Shown: in pieces, positions 31,451 to 42,647 of the stretch
How positions within the stretch are numbered: position 1 is the stretch's first letter
How the letters are laid out: each line of letters opens with the position of its first letter
Origin: Triplophysa rosa
Taxonomy: Eukaryota; Chordata; Actinopteri; Cypriniformes; Nemacheilidae
NCBI RefSeq assembly: GCF_024868665.1
Contig: NC_079898.1
Span: 24,706,137 to 24,770,136, forward strand
Direction: 5' to 3'
Length of the DNA stretch: 64,000 nucleotides
The notes under the pieces: generated by a model
Database searches by the model: none
What the model saw: the letters and a program-made list of their open reading frames with translations, nothing else
What the model was told of the DNA's origin: nothing
Translations under genes and position numbers: made by a program

Positions 31451-31770
31451 TTCACACGGGGCGTCAGCGTTAACGCTTCTCATTTACTTTGAATGGGTGA
31501 CGTCAAGCGTTGCCGAACTGAATTGTGGGTCCGTCGGCATCGCGTCACTGGTGTTGCTCGCGGCAGAAGTTGAAAATTTCTCAGCCAGTCAGATCGCCTT
31601 ATGCAAATAACCTAGTGCAGGCGCTAGCCAATTGCGTTTATGCAAGACCGGAGAACAATGTGATTGGCTGTTGTAACTATGACGATCGCGTCGGCCACGC
31701 TTCAGACACACCCTCCGTCAAGCGTTAACGCCCCGTGTGATTATTTGCATAAGGTGATCTGATTGGCTGA
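31451..31770. mobile_element. Palindromic MITE-like element
   Basis: The left end CACACGGGGCGTCAGCGTTA reappears inverted at the right (GCGTTAACGCCCCGTGTG, 31719-31739). A second, outer/inner pair CAGATCGCCTTATGCAAATA (31587) and TTATTTGCATAAGGTGATCT (31740) is also inverted. Both sides bear CpG-rich sequence with ATTGGCTG boxes. No coding capacity. Target duplication is not clear. Confidence 0.6.
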
Positions 31771-31776
31771 CGCCTA

Positions 31777-32015
31777 GGGTTGGGAATCGAAAACCTGAAT
31801 CGTTTGGGAATCGGTATCAAAAGGTTAGGATTTAGATCGGAATCGAAAGGAATAGGAATCGGATACTTGAAATAAAAATTTTAATTCCTCTTATCAATTC
31901 CTGTGTGCATATTTTCAGAAATATGCTCGTGTTAACTTGTGATAAAGCACAGAAACCTATGAAAGCTATGGTAATACAAATTGTAATAAATCAGAAAAAA
32001 CATGGTTGCTATGTG

Positions 32016-32055
<40 letters not shown>

Positions 32056-32275
32056 AAATGGTGCTCATAAAGATATATATTTTTTGCAAACCAGCCAATA
32101 AGCAGGCTATATAAGACCATACAGGTTTATATCTAAATGTTTTACTTCAACTGTGGAATCGAAACTGTGAATCGATAAGAATCGGAATTGATAAGCAGAA
32201 TCGAAATTGAAATCGGAATCGCTAAAATTCAAACGATACCCAATCGTTCAAAAAAAGAACTACAACACCACATTA
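31777..32275. mobile_element. hAT-like non-autonomous element (GGGTTGGGAATCG family)
   Basis: Left terminus GGGTTGGGAATCGAAAACCT, right terminus complementary to GATTGGGTATCGTTTGAA. The sub-terminal regions are crowded with GGAATCG motifs. An internal (TA)n run occupies 32016-32053. The transposon class is inferred from the terminus style only. Confidence 0.6.
32016..32053. repeat. (TA)n microsatellite
   Basis: TA dinucleotide run inside the GGAATCG element. Confidence 0.9.
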
Positions 32276-32716
32276 GAGATAGCGTTACATGGCCGTAGGA
32301 AAATTAAGACATGTTTAAAATGATTTAAGAGCTAGAACACAATACTTCAGCGAATTTAAGACTTTTTAAGGTCTAAAAGTTTGATTTTGGAATTTAGACT
32401 TTTTAAGACCCCGCGGAAACCCTGATATAATCATTTACACTATTATTATTGTATAATGTACAAAATGATCATCATCATCCCATTCCTCTATAAAGTAGTG
32501 GACAGAATGCTGATGTAGTTTATAATAGGCCTGCAACGATTTGTCGACAAAAAAATTATTGTCGACAAATATTTTTGTTGTCGAGTAGTCGTTGCATCTC
32601 GTGATTTAATGTAAGAGCCTGCATTATTGTGATTTGACCGCTACGGCGTTGTGGCGCTAGTGTGTAATGCAGCCTTCCCGAATGCGATTGCAGCAGAAGA
32701 AAAAACAGCGCGAATT

Positions 32717-35021
32717 ATGATGGAGTGCAAACGATACCGAACCAGCAAGGTCTGGGAAAGCTGCACAAAACTTACAACAAAGAAGGCTGTTGTGTGCAAT
32801 ACATGCAAGACGGAACTTGCATTTCACGGGAGCACAACGTGCATGTTGGACCACTTAAAGAGGAAACATCCCGGCACAAATAGAGCCGGTGAGAGGTGAG
32901 TGTTCTCCAGCTAACTATCTGTAAATCCTTTTTATTAGACAATGCAGTACTACTAATAACAACAAACAGTGTTGATAGATGTTTAACAACAATAAGAACT
33001 TAGGAGTTAAGACTGTTTTGATAGGACTGTTAATACCTAACACTATTAGGTATTATAGAGGTAACTGATAGGAGTCTTATCGCTTGTCTTCGTTTTGTTC
33101 CATATTCATGATGATTTACAGAAGGAGATGTTAGGAAGAATTAAATCATATCAGTTACTTTTACTCTAATTAAATAGTGAATGTCTCTCTGCTTGTCATT
33201 TCATTTTTACTATACAAATATTATAATTGTATAATAATTGTTTGCAAATTCATATTTTACCATTCTATGTCCTGAAGGAAATGCCCCATGTTCTGTTTCA
33301 GTTCTAAGAAAAGCAGTGGGCCTGTTATGGATGACTTTCTTTTGAGGAGGAATTCTTGTACTACTCAGCAAGCCGCTGCTCTTACAGAGTCATGATCATT
33401 AAAGACATGAGACCTCTTTCCATGGTGGATGGGGAAGGCGTTCGTGAAATGGGTTCTGCATTCAACCCTGGATATATCCCTTCCATCAAGAACCTACTTA
33501 ACAGGTTCATTGGAACAAAAATATGAAAAAACCTGCCAAAAGGTAAACATACATCTAATGCAGAATTGCAAATGCATGTTTTAGGAACAATCTATGATAA
33601 CACTGCAATATTAGTTCCAATATGTAGTTAACTACATTAACTAATAAATAACTATTAATATGTAAACTGAACCAATATGAACAAACAATGACATTATTTA
33701 TAGTACTCGATGGAATAGCACCTACTTTATGGTGGAGAGACTGCTGGCCCATTACTGCCACACTTTCTGATCCTGACGTGACACCAAGGGGTAAACATTA
33801 CTTTGATTTGAAGCCTGATCAGTGGTCACTGCTTGAAGAGCTGACCCGGGGCCTGCAACCTTTCCAGTGTGCCACTGAGTTTCTTAGTGGTCAAGAGTAG
33901 GGATGTAACGATTCACCGTGAGCCGGTTGAAAATCGGTTATAATGAGTGACTATTCAAATCGGTTGAGGTGTGAACTGAATCGCAATACATTTTTTGAAC
34001 AGCAGGGGCCGCTATTTTCACTGCAGATCTAAACGTGGACATGCTGATATTTCTTATATGCAAAAAAATCCAAGAAAAGCTCAGACAGTATTAGTTTGTT
34101 TATATTAAAGAGACTTTTTCTATTATTAATTTGTTATAAAATTGCAGTTTAGTTTTGTTATTTGAAATAAAACATTATTTTATTATACAAAGAAATGTGA
34201 AACATTTAAGAAATAATGCAAGGGAAGTTGTTAATTTCTAATTTGTTTCAACTCATTTTGTAAAAATAAATCGTGAATAAATCGCATCGTGAGCTGAGTG
34301 AATCGTTACATCCCTAGTCAAGAGTATGCAACATTATCATGCCTTCCTCAGCTTACAAAAGGGCTACAGAGGTCTGTTCAACATTCCCTTAGCTTTGAAA
34401 CAACACCTGGAAAAGCTTTTTTAACCACAGCTTCTAAGGAGTTAACAGAGAGGTGGGGGAATATCAGCACTGTCATCAAGGAGTAAGACAACACAGCTCT
34501 TCTATCTGCAGCCCTAGATCCAAGATTTCGAAAGCTCAAGTTTATACCTGCTGAACAGAGGATAGAGGTTCAAAGCACCATCGAAGTCCTTACTATTAAA
34601 GCTGTAAAACTGTCTTGGAAACCTACAGAAGAAGGGCAGCTTCAGGGTGTCATTGTTCCTAGGAGAGAGCAACAGTCAGTGCTAGAAAACCTCCTCCAGT
34701 CTGACACAGAGAGCCTTAGTGAAGAGGAAGAGTTGCATGAGGACCAAAAGATTCAGATGGTGAGAAAGGAAGTACAGATGTATTTCTCAGAATCACAAAT
34801 ACCCAAACAAGAAGATCCTCTAAGTTGGTGGAAGGAAAATGAGGGACGTTTCCCAAACCTATCAAAGCTTGCAAGATATTTTCTTTGTATTCCTGCCATC
34901 CACACCAGCAGAACGGATCTTCTCTGCTGCAAGAAACATTTGCTCACAAAAAAGAGCAAGCCTGTCACCTGAACATGTTGATATGCTGAACTTTCTTCAC
35001 TTTAATTCAGCACTTATTTGA
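32717..35021 (+). pseudogene. ZBED/hAT transposase pseudogene
   Basis: Exon 1 (ATG at about 32717, donor GTGAGT at 32896) encodes a BED zinc finger: KVWESCTKL, then VVCNTCKTEL and LDHLKRKHPG, with the C2-H2 ligands in place. Exon 2 starts at 33301. Later blocks read WWRDCWPITATLSDPDVTPR, FLSGQE joined across the insertion to YATLSCLPQL, ALDPRFRKLKF, and the C-terminal dimerisation motif LSPEHVDMLNFLHFN with STPAERIFSAA. The frame is broken by several stops (for example after TESSV-like sequence at about 33390 and at 34484) and at least one frameshift near 34895. Similar host proteins (ZBED family) derive from this class. Confidence 0.85.
33898..34316. mobile_element. 419-bp hAT MITE nested in the hAT transposase frame
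   Basis: Termini TAGGGATGTAACGATTCACC and, inverted, TAGGGATGTAACGATTCACT are near-perfect. The target GTCAAGAG is duplicated exactly at 33890-33897 and 34317-34324. The surrounding transposase frame resumes directly after the right copy. Confidence 0.95.
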
Positions 35022-35588
35022 CAATCCAAAAAAAGCCATTGCAGAAAGGACACTGTTACTTAATGTTTTTCAACTGAACCCTTGTTTCAGAAATTAATGT
35101 CTTATAATGCTGTCCAGAGATTTGTTTACATTCAAACGTTTTTTTTTAGTCTGTAATGCAGCAGATTTAATTTATTTTTGTATATTGTTCTGAAAGAGAA
35201 CAAAAAGTATAGTTAAGTTATAATTGTATAGTTGGTTCAAAGTTGATTAAAACAACTATTTCAAAAGCTGATGTAATTGACTGTCTTTAATTATTAGTTA
35301 AAATATGTATAACTCAATGTTTTAACTATTTGCTTAAAACCTGAATAGTCATTTAAAACCCACTGATTAGTCGTTGAAATAATTGATGCCCTAATAATCG
35401 ATAGATTAGTCGATTATCAAAATAATAGTTTGTTGCAGCCCTAGTTTATAAATGCTGTCAGTGTGTAAGTTCACATTCTGTTATAAACCAATGACTTGAA
35501 ATACGGCAGAAACGCGTTTGTTTACATCGAACCGGAAGTTTCTCCCATATTTCGCGCAAAGCGTCATGGGGCGTAGGAAACTTGTGGA

Positions 35589-36155
35589 TAGATACCAAGA
35601 GACCATCGACGTTTACTTTTAAACACCTAAAGGACTTGCGAACAGAAAAGCTTCCAGAACTATGGACTTCTAAAGTGCTCTTAATGCCTCTTTTTAAGTT
35701 GATTGTATTGTTTCATTTAACGTTACCCTCTCTACTTTTATTATGTTTTTTCTTCTTCCTTCCTTTCCGTTTCTTGTTTTATTATGGTTTAAGATATGGA
35801 TATTACAAATGTGATATCATGTTATAAGCATTGTATGTTTAATATATTTTGAAACAAGGAAAAAAGAAATAAAAGATGCCAAGAGGCGAAACTCTGGTGC
35901 TTTTTCGCGGCCGCCATTTTGGGGTGAAAATGATAACTGACATGGTTTGGTTTCCAGCGAGCCAAGGCTTTTGTCATCGTGTATTATCATCATAAAGGTT
36001 GAATTTCAGCTTTAATGTTTTTGCTTTTTTTTACAAAGTAGCTGATATTGACATCGCGACAGCAAAAAACCGAGTCGCTTTCACCCCAAAACGGCGGAAG
36101 CACAGGGCTCAGATGCAATGGAACGTTATATTGAGTTTCGCCTCTTGGTATCTAT
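35589..36155. repeat. Inverted-repeat element upstream of znf-3
   Basis: ATAGATACCAAGAG at 35589 is inverted at 36142-36155 (CTCTTGGTATCTAT). An inner pair, CCAAGAGGCGAAACTC (35879) with TTTTGGGGTGAAA (35922), reappears inverted as TTTCACCCCAAAA (36079) and GAGTTTCGCCTCTTGG (36133). It behaves as a foldback DNA element or a rearranged one. A short hydrophobic open frame at 35582-35827 is not credible as a gene. Confidence 0.55.
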
Positions 36156-36181
36156 ACTCATTGGCTAAATGTTGCACTAAC

Positions 36182-36375
36182 CTGTCTTAAAGAAAGTCTT
36201 GACGTCCAGCAATTCTCTTCACCTCCCTCTGCTTTTCTAGCTCGAATATTTACAGATTTGTCCCGACAGTTTCAGTTCTGTTCTTGCTGCGTTTACTTCT
36301 TCGTTTTCTGGCGACTCGCCTCGCATTCATATAACTCGAGCATTACCGCCATCTACTGTGGGTTGTGGATCAGAG
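36182..36375 (-). promoter_or_regulatory. Probable non-coding first exon and promoter of znf-3
   Basis: Homologous to 23497-23660 (znf-2): CTCTTCACCTCCCTC, TCCCGACAGTT, CGCATTCATA and ATTACCGCCATCTACTG. It ends in a GTTAGT donor (plus-strand ACTAAC at 36176-36181). This places the znf-3 transcription start about 5 kb from its first coding exon. Confidence 0.6.
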
Positions 36376-37200
36376 ACAACGGTTGCACCAACAAGGATTA
36401 GGTTTATATCTAGATTAAATCAAGGTTTATTTTATAATTCTGTTGCACCAAACTGTAAACCTTTATTTTTAAACTATCGTTTGATCCAGGTTTTAATTTG
36501 ACAGTAAACCCAGATTAACTTTTTATTCTGTAGTTCCATTATTTTAAACTCTAATGTATCTCTCAGTTAGGGATTGACTTTAAACTTGCTACTGAGGTTT
36601 AAATAAATAAAAAAATGTGCGGGAAAATGATCTGAAACACATAATCCTTGTTGGTGCAACCCGCCGTAGGATAACAACCGCACAGTATGCATCACTGAAT
36701 CCACGTTGTTTTAGGCCTGGTATGTATGGTGGTTTTTCTAAAGCATGAAAAGTTCTATACAAAGAGAAATTAGAATATGTAACTAAAACAATAAAGCACA
36801 AAGCACCTTTTCCCATCCATGCATTCTCATGACTGATAACTCTATACTTATAAACATGTGTAAAACCTAAAACACATTATTTATTGGTTTGTAAAAAACA
36901 CACATTCACCAACAGGGGTCGCCAGCACGCGGCATTTCGAGTGCTTCGAAACACTTGTGAGCCATTTGCAATAGGTTCAATTGATTCAAAGCTCCGTAAA
37001 GCTTCGTTTCTCCCATCACTTAAAAGAGCTGCGTAATGTGCAGGGGTGGGTGCACATCTGCAATGCTTGATTTAAAGAATGACAAAGCCTACCGAATCCA
37101 GAAACTTCTTCGGTGAACTGTTCTTCGGAGCCTTTCATTTGCGTCAGCTATAGCAAGTAATGCGGTTATAAATGCAAAAGGCATGTTTTTAATATGAACC
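36376..37200. other. Intergenic DNA, nothing firmly recognised
   Basis: Boundary between the zinc-finger cluster and the olig4 desert. A phrase with TTCGAGTGCTTCGAAACACT near 36945 resembles dispersed repeats, but I cannot classify it. Confidence 0.35.
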
Positions 37201-37249
37201 TAATTTGCCACATTCAAAGTTAGTATATGTTCATTTATAGGACAGCAAA

Positions 37250-37720
37250 TCCTAAATGCTGTTTAGTCTCAGGGGAGAGAGTTTGTCTCGTCATAATCAA
37301 GAAATGAATTTGCTCATAATGGAACTGACATGAGGAGTTTATCACCTCATTACAATTCAGAACAGGCCATATGGATTGAGTCCTAATGGGAGCGCTTAAC
37401 CACGCACCTGAGACCCCAGACCCCTAACACAAGGGCGTCTCGGAGCCCTATCCCAGCTGTATGTTGCTTGTCAGTAAGCAGTTAGAGGATGATGGGAAGT
37501 GAGGTTTAACGGGGTGTCACCGGGTCATCTCCTGCTCTCTTTCTTAATTGAAGCCTCCTTCTATCCAGACACTGAACAATGTGTGCGTATGTTGCACAAT
37601 ATGTCCCCCAAAACCTCCCCAATCCCATTAATTGGGACCTTTGGTTCTCTAATTAACTCTGTCAGTCTAAATCTGGGGCCACAGAAGGCGTATTCATGTA
37701 TTGATCAGATGATCCAGCTA
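37250..37720. promoter_or_regulatory. Possible conserved non-coding block
   Basis: The composition changes from AT-rich repeat DNA to balanced, low-CpG, repeat-free sequence with CTCATTACAATT, CCATATGG and ATTAATTGGGA homeodomain/E-box-like sites. No open frame with splice sites fits. Enhancer status is inferred from position in the olig4 desert and composition only. Confidence 0.3.
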
Positions 37721-38600
37721 TGTCACATTTAGAACAGATTGCAAAAGCAAAGAAGAGAATAGTCAAGACATCTTCTAAACAAACATTATGTGACTCTTTG
37801 AGTAACGAATGAGCTTATGTACACCACTATTTAATGTTTAGGGTCACTTGACGGAAATGTTTTAGTATGAAGTCTGAATGTTTGAAAAATGTTTTTAACA
37901 GATAAAATAAATAATTTAGTATCTAGAAGCTGGATCTAGAAGAGAAGAATTTGACAAATTCACGGAATTCTGGGTGACTACACTGATGATTGATTTTGGA
38001 TTTTTTTAGTTACAGCATAAATCCCAAAGTTACCTTTGTTCGAGTTTACTGCTATTCTAAAATATGGAAAAATATAAATAAAGAATAAGTGTCCCAAAAC
38101 TTTACAGTTACTAAGAGTTTTCCAAACCTCCAACAACCAGTGAAGTCTGATGTGAATTGTTTTGTGATCAAAAAATCATGTTTTTTATTACGTTATCATG
38201 TCTTATTGTGTTAGTCTGTATTTGTTTGAGTTATTATTAGTTAATCAAAACAGCCCAACTGCAGTTTGATTGAAATGAATTGGAATGCACAGTAAAAAAA
38301 ACATGATTTTTTAAACATCTTATAAAACGCAGTTATCTGTTTTTGCAAGTGAACTTTTCATATATTTACACATACATATTGTAGGCATCTGAGTAAAATA
38401 TTTTCCGTTTTGTATATCGCTGGTGTCCTTCGCAAAAATCGAACCCATAGCATCAAAGCGTGCTTGTCAATGTTGATGTAATCATTTAAAAAGTACGGTG
38501 TTTTTCATTTCCCTGAAAAACAGCGAATGTGGACATCCGAGGTTTCTCAAGGACAGCGGCAATATGTTTCTGTTCATGTACCTTCGCCGAACGATGTGTA
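37721..38600. other. Intergenic DNA, nothing recognised
   Basis: AT-rich filler between two GC-shifted blocks. Confidence 0.35.
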
Positions 38601-38619
38601 CACATAGAGATACCCAGCC

Positions 38620-39200
38620 TGCTGTTATATCTCTCTGGACCGTCACCATCTGCCCCCAATCAGGAAACACCAGCTTTGCACAAGTCAATGTGTCTAATTA
38701 TCCCCGTGCAGCAGGCTGGCCCACAGATCCCAGTAATCCCCACAATGTGTTCAGCTTCCCATACCCACCTGTGCCTGGGACCCGGAGGGGGGAGAGCCCT
38801 GACTCAGGGGGGCCGCGGGGACACGGAGACCCGCTGAGGGCGCTTCTTCTCTGGGCAGGATGGCAGCTGCCTCCCCCCGCTGGGACGTTCACCAGCTGAC
38901 TGTGAGCGGGCCCCTGACAGGAGCTCTTTAGCGCTGTCAATGGGCCCATAAATAAGGAGCTAAGCGTCTTTGTGTTGGCGTTGGAGTGTCAGGGCCCTCT
39001 GTAGGCCGACCGGGCCGCTAACCGCACTGAAAAAAGGGCATAAAGAGAGGGCTGTGTTACGGGGCTGCCCCCTGCTCCCTCTCTTTGTGCTCGGAGCGAG
39101 TGCTATTGTCTTCTCCCATTTAGGGTGAGAGAGAGAGGGAGGAGAAGAGAGGAGTCGAAGCGAACCTCTCTTCATCTCTCCTCTGATCTTTCGCTTGTCG
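38620..39200. promoter_or_regulatory. GC-rich block, possible conserved regulatory element
   Basis: About 580 bp of markedly higher GC with TCTAATTA and CCCATAAATAAGG (HOX/CDX-like) embedded. Open frames exist in several registers on both strands, as GC-rich DNA allows, with no family match or start/splice context. It looks more like a developmental enhancer than a gene. Confidence 0.35.
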
Positions 39201-40304
39201 GCCCCGGGATTCCTGTGAAGAGAAATGTGTATTTTTCACGCCTGACAGTCTCAAACTGAGTGCGTTTGTGTGTTAAAGAATTCGGCACAAATGAAGAATT
39301 CGAGTTTAAACAAATATTGGATTTCCACGCCATGCCCACTGGCATTGATCGGTTTTCTCCACTATAATGCAACGCTGTGTCATGCATGATTCCCTGTAAT
39401 TGTTGTAAAATTACTGTTTACACAAATTGCTTTAATTGGTTTTAAAAAATCTCTCTTTCTATGAAAACACAAGTGAATTATTATTATCAGAATTATTCTT
39501 CAGTCAAGTGATAAAATTGTTTGTAAATACATCAAAAATGAACACACTTATACATCTTATTGATCATGGAAAATCAAACTCTGGGCCATTCATCTAAACC
39601 AGTGAACTACTACAGTAACTATCACGTAACTTTGATAACTTTCACATGCAAGTATTCCATGATGAATACAGCGGTACTGTACTGGTTTCCTTCAACTATA
39701 AAACATGATGATAGGATGACTTAAACAACTACCAGCATAAATAGCAAACATTTGTAAATGGAAAAAAACATTGTAAGTCCTAAAAATACAAGCTTGACGT
39801 GTGCTTTTCATCGCCCCATTGACTCCCATTATAGCTGCATTATTGTACACATTTCTGACTGCTTTCAACATACAAGACGAGTCAAAATGATGTCATTACA
39901 GTATGTCACACATATTTTGTTTCTTTATAAAATTGCTTTGAACGTTATTATAACATAAGGCATTATGCATTTGCTCTACACTGTATCATTTTTGCTAATG
40001 GGAAATATTTCCTCCCTGGAACTACTTTTCGAAGCATTTTTGAAGCGCAGACGCATCAAAGCATATCATTCATGTGCATCAAATCATTTGTGAAACTGAA
40101 ACACAACAGAGGAATGTATTATAAAGTGCATTTTTGCCCTGACACTTTTTTTTTTTGAATTTTTAGAGCCTGACTCATTTCTGACACGGGTGTTTCTTAC
40201 TTTAGCACATTTAACTCGACACCTTCACTAGTCACATAAAAGATATCCTATAGTATACTGTACATATACAGTAAATGTAATAATGGGTGAAAATAATGTA
40301 GTAT
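39201..40304. other. Intergenic DNA, nothing recognised
   Basis: AT-rich, no gene or named repeat. Confidence 0.4.
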
Positions 40305-40840
40305 CAGTGTTGGGCAAGTTACTATGAAGAAGTAATTAGTTACTAGTTACTAATTACATATTCATTAGTTTACTGTATGTTCTCTCCAAAAAGTATTTAA
40401 TTACTCATTACTAATTACTTTCTATATCCTACATCAACCTTGATTAGTTAAGTGATTCAAGGATAGACATGAAAGGGCTCTTTTAATTCATTCAAATAAC
40501 TAATATAAAACTACATGAAGTACTCTTATTAACTGACCAAAGTATTACAAATGTGAGAATTATACATTAAAGCACGGATTTTAAAGTTAGACTTTGAATT
40601 TTGATGTCAATTCCACTATTGCACACACATAATACACACAGTATTTAGTTTATTACTATCAGAAGTAACTGTAATTAAATTACAGACAAAATAAGAGTAA
40701 TCCCTTACTTTACTTTTTCAAGTAAAGTAAGGGAAAAGTAGTTAAATTCAATTAAATTAAAGTAAATAAAAAGAAAATAAATTTCAGGGAAAGTAATTAA
40801 ATTACAGTAACTAATTGCTTGCTAGTTACACCCAACACTG
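40305..40840. mobile_element. CAGTGTTGGG hAT MITE, copy 1
   Basis: Inverted termini CAGTGTTGGG / CCCAACACTG with TTAGTTACTAGTTAC-type sub-termini. Flanked by TGTAGTAT (40297-40304) and TGTAGGAT (40841-40848), an 8-bp duplication with one mismatch. Non-coding; same family as 47482-47984 and 57388-57872. Confidence 0.88.
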
Positions 40841-41020
40841 TGTAGGATACAATCATTTTTACCATAGTAAGGTTCAAAAACACTGTAGTATCTAGGAAAT
40901 TTACTACACTTGACTATACTATATTATACTATATACTATACTATAGTATACTATAGTATGTGTGTACTGGCAATATCAGAAAGACCAAACAGTCCAAATT
41001 CCAGCCGATCTCTCCAGCTA
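40841..41020. repeat. (ACTAT)n-like low-complexity stretch
   Basis: At 40912-40965 ACTATA/TAGTAT units iterate and form local palindromes. The rest is plain AT-rich DNA. Confidence 0.6.
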
Positions 41021-41350
41021 ATATAAATGATGGTGCGCACAGCTGTCAGGGGCCCTGCTGAAATCGACTCCCGGTGAGGCCGGACTGAATATGATCACAG
41101 CTTTATCGGACAGTGACAAATCTTCCTGTGCTAACATGAAAAGGGTCGCTGGCTGTCCCCTGCGTGCGCCACACAATGCCGACGCGCCAACCTGGCGACA
41201 GCTTGCGTCTCCCTCTCTCTGATTGATGGCTGAGCGTAGGCCTCGGGCTCCGAGCGGTCTGGCTGTCTCTCCTCTCATACATTAACTAGTCCCAGTACAG
41301 ATGGTTTAGGCCCAAGCAGCGTTTATGGCGGGCTGAAATGATGCCCGTGT
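41021..41350. promoter_or_regulatory. Possible conserved non-coding block near olig4
   Basis: GC-balanced, repeat-free segment about 1.3 kb beyond the olig4 3' end with the E-box CACAGCTGTC and AATATGATCACAGC. An 86-codon minus-strand frame here has no recognisable domain. Regulatory nature is inference. Confidence 0.3.
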
Positions 41351-41584
41351 TTGTTAGCATATGATAAAGGCATAAACAGGTTGCGGGCAATATTGTTATA
41401 CGAGTGGCAGTCAGGATGAACACATATGGACTCATTTGATATTCATATACATCATAAAGGACACTCAGACATGAAGTGTGTGAGCAGATGTCACCTTGAG
41501 AGGTTTTTTAGTAGCTCATTATTTCATTTGGTTGTATCTTTTAATTGCTGTTTAGGTTATTTGCTCTATATTTATATGTACATT

Positions 41585-41640
41585 AGATGTATTCATTCAA
41601 GGGACCCTTCTATCCAAAGGGACTTATATTGCTATGTACT
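41585..41640 (-). mobile_element. SINE tail fragment
   Basis: CCTTCTATCCAAAGGGACTT is the reverse complement of the fish SINE tail (AAGTCGCTTTGGATAAAAG type). Only the tail remains. Confidence 0.5.
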
Positions 41641-41852
41641 CTATAGACCACTTCGCAGTGCGAATCAAGAAGAACTTCCTGTTGGTAGACAACCAACAGA
41701 ACATTTATGACCAATTAAAAATGTTGAGCATCTTTCAAATGTAATTATGTATGTGAGCAATGAAACCAGAAGTGCCAATGTTTACATCTGGCGAAATGGT
41801 CTATATTGTGTGTTTGTTTATGCACATTTATGTGATGTAAATATTTTATCCT

Positions 41853-42278
41853 TAAAGGGATATATTCATCCAAAAATGAAAAATCTGTGTCATCATTTAC
41901 TCACCCTCAGGTTGTTTCAAACCTGTATACATTTCTTTGTTCCAATGAACACAGAGAAAGATATTTGGAAGAATGTTAGCAATTTTCAGTTCTGGACATC
42001 AGCCACTACCATAGTATGCAATATTGAATTTTTTTGTTCTGTTGAACACATAATGAGATATTTTGAAGAATTTAGGAATACAAAGAGTTCTCGGGCACCT
42101 TTGACTACCATTTAATTCTTCCTACTATGGTAGTCAATGATGTCCCGGAACTGAAAACTACTAACATTCTTCCAAATATCTTTCTCTGTGTTCATCGGAA
42201 CAAAGTAATTTATACAGGTATGAAATTGCATAAGGGTGAGTAAACAATGACAGATTTTTGGGCGAACTATCCCTTTAA
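41853..42278. mobile_element. AAAGGGATA-type palindromic MITE, best copy
   Basis: TTAAAGGGATATATTCATCC at the left is mirrored by ACTATCCCTTTAA at the right. The interior is a long imperfect inverted repeat (GTGTTCATCGGAACAAAG against CTTTGTTCCAATGAACAC). No coding capacity. It lies about 370 bp beyond the olig4 stop. Confidence 0.8.
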
Positions 42279-42647
42279 ATAGTACCTGGTACGCTTCTCT
42301 GACAATGACAAACTGGATTGCGCAGACGTCGAAAAACTACAAGAGAATTTTTGCGTGATAATAATAGATTTTTAATTTAACAAACCACGAGAGGTAACAA
42401 AACTATACATTCTCAGTTGTCTGTATTGCTACAAAGGACACACAAGTTCAGTGACTATCCAAAACCACTTTTGGACAACTCCAACATTACGAAACATTCT
42501 TCAGTACAAAAATAGCAGCAGCTTGTCAAGAGGATATTCTGTACAGGACATTTACATGTATACAAAACACGCCCAGGTGTTTTTAATTTATCAGTCCGTA
42601 TTTCGACATCAGGCCTACTCCAGCGTGAAGCCTTGGCCTCGCCAGAA
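42279..42647 (-). other. Probable olig4 3' UTR
   Basis: Unique sequence directly after the olig4 stop and before the MITE. A TTTAAT (ATTAAA on the coding strand) near 42370 is a possible poly(A) signal. No other feature. Confidence 0.4.

Larger units (their letters stand above)
32526..35443 (+). mobile_element. BED-finger hAT element, 2.9 kb, with perfect 8-bp target duplication
   Basis: Termini TAGGCCTGCAACGA (left) and, inverted, TAGGGCTGCAACAAAC (right). GTTTATAA is duplicated exactly at 32518-32525 and 35444-35451. It carries a broken ZBED-like transposase on the plus strand, and a second hAT (33898-34316) has jumped into that frame. The element lies in the presumed long first intron of znf-3. 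Confidence 0.9.

Noticed and set aside
35582..35827. 81-codon frame with a hydrophobic C-terminus, membrane-protein-like
   Set aside because: The hydrophobic run comes from a T-rich tract next to a foldback repeat; no conservation signal or promoter.
38498..39175. Several overlapping frames in the 38.5-39.2 kb GC-rich block
   Set aside because: Open in many registers on both strands because the DNA is GC-rich; no conserved motif, start or splice evidence.
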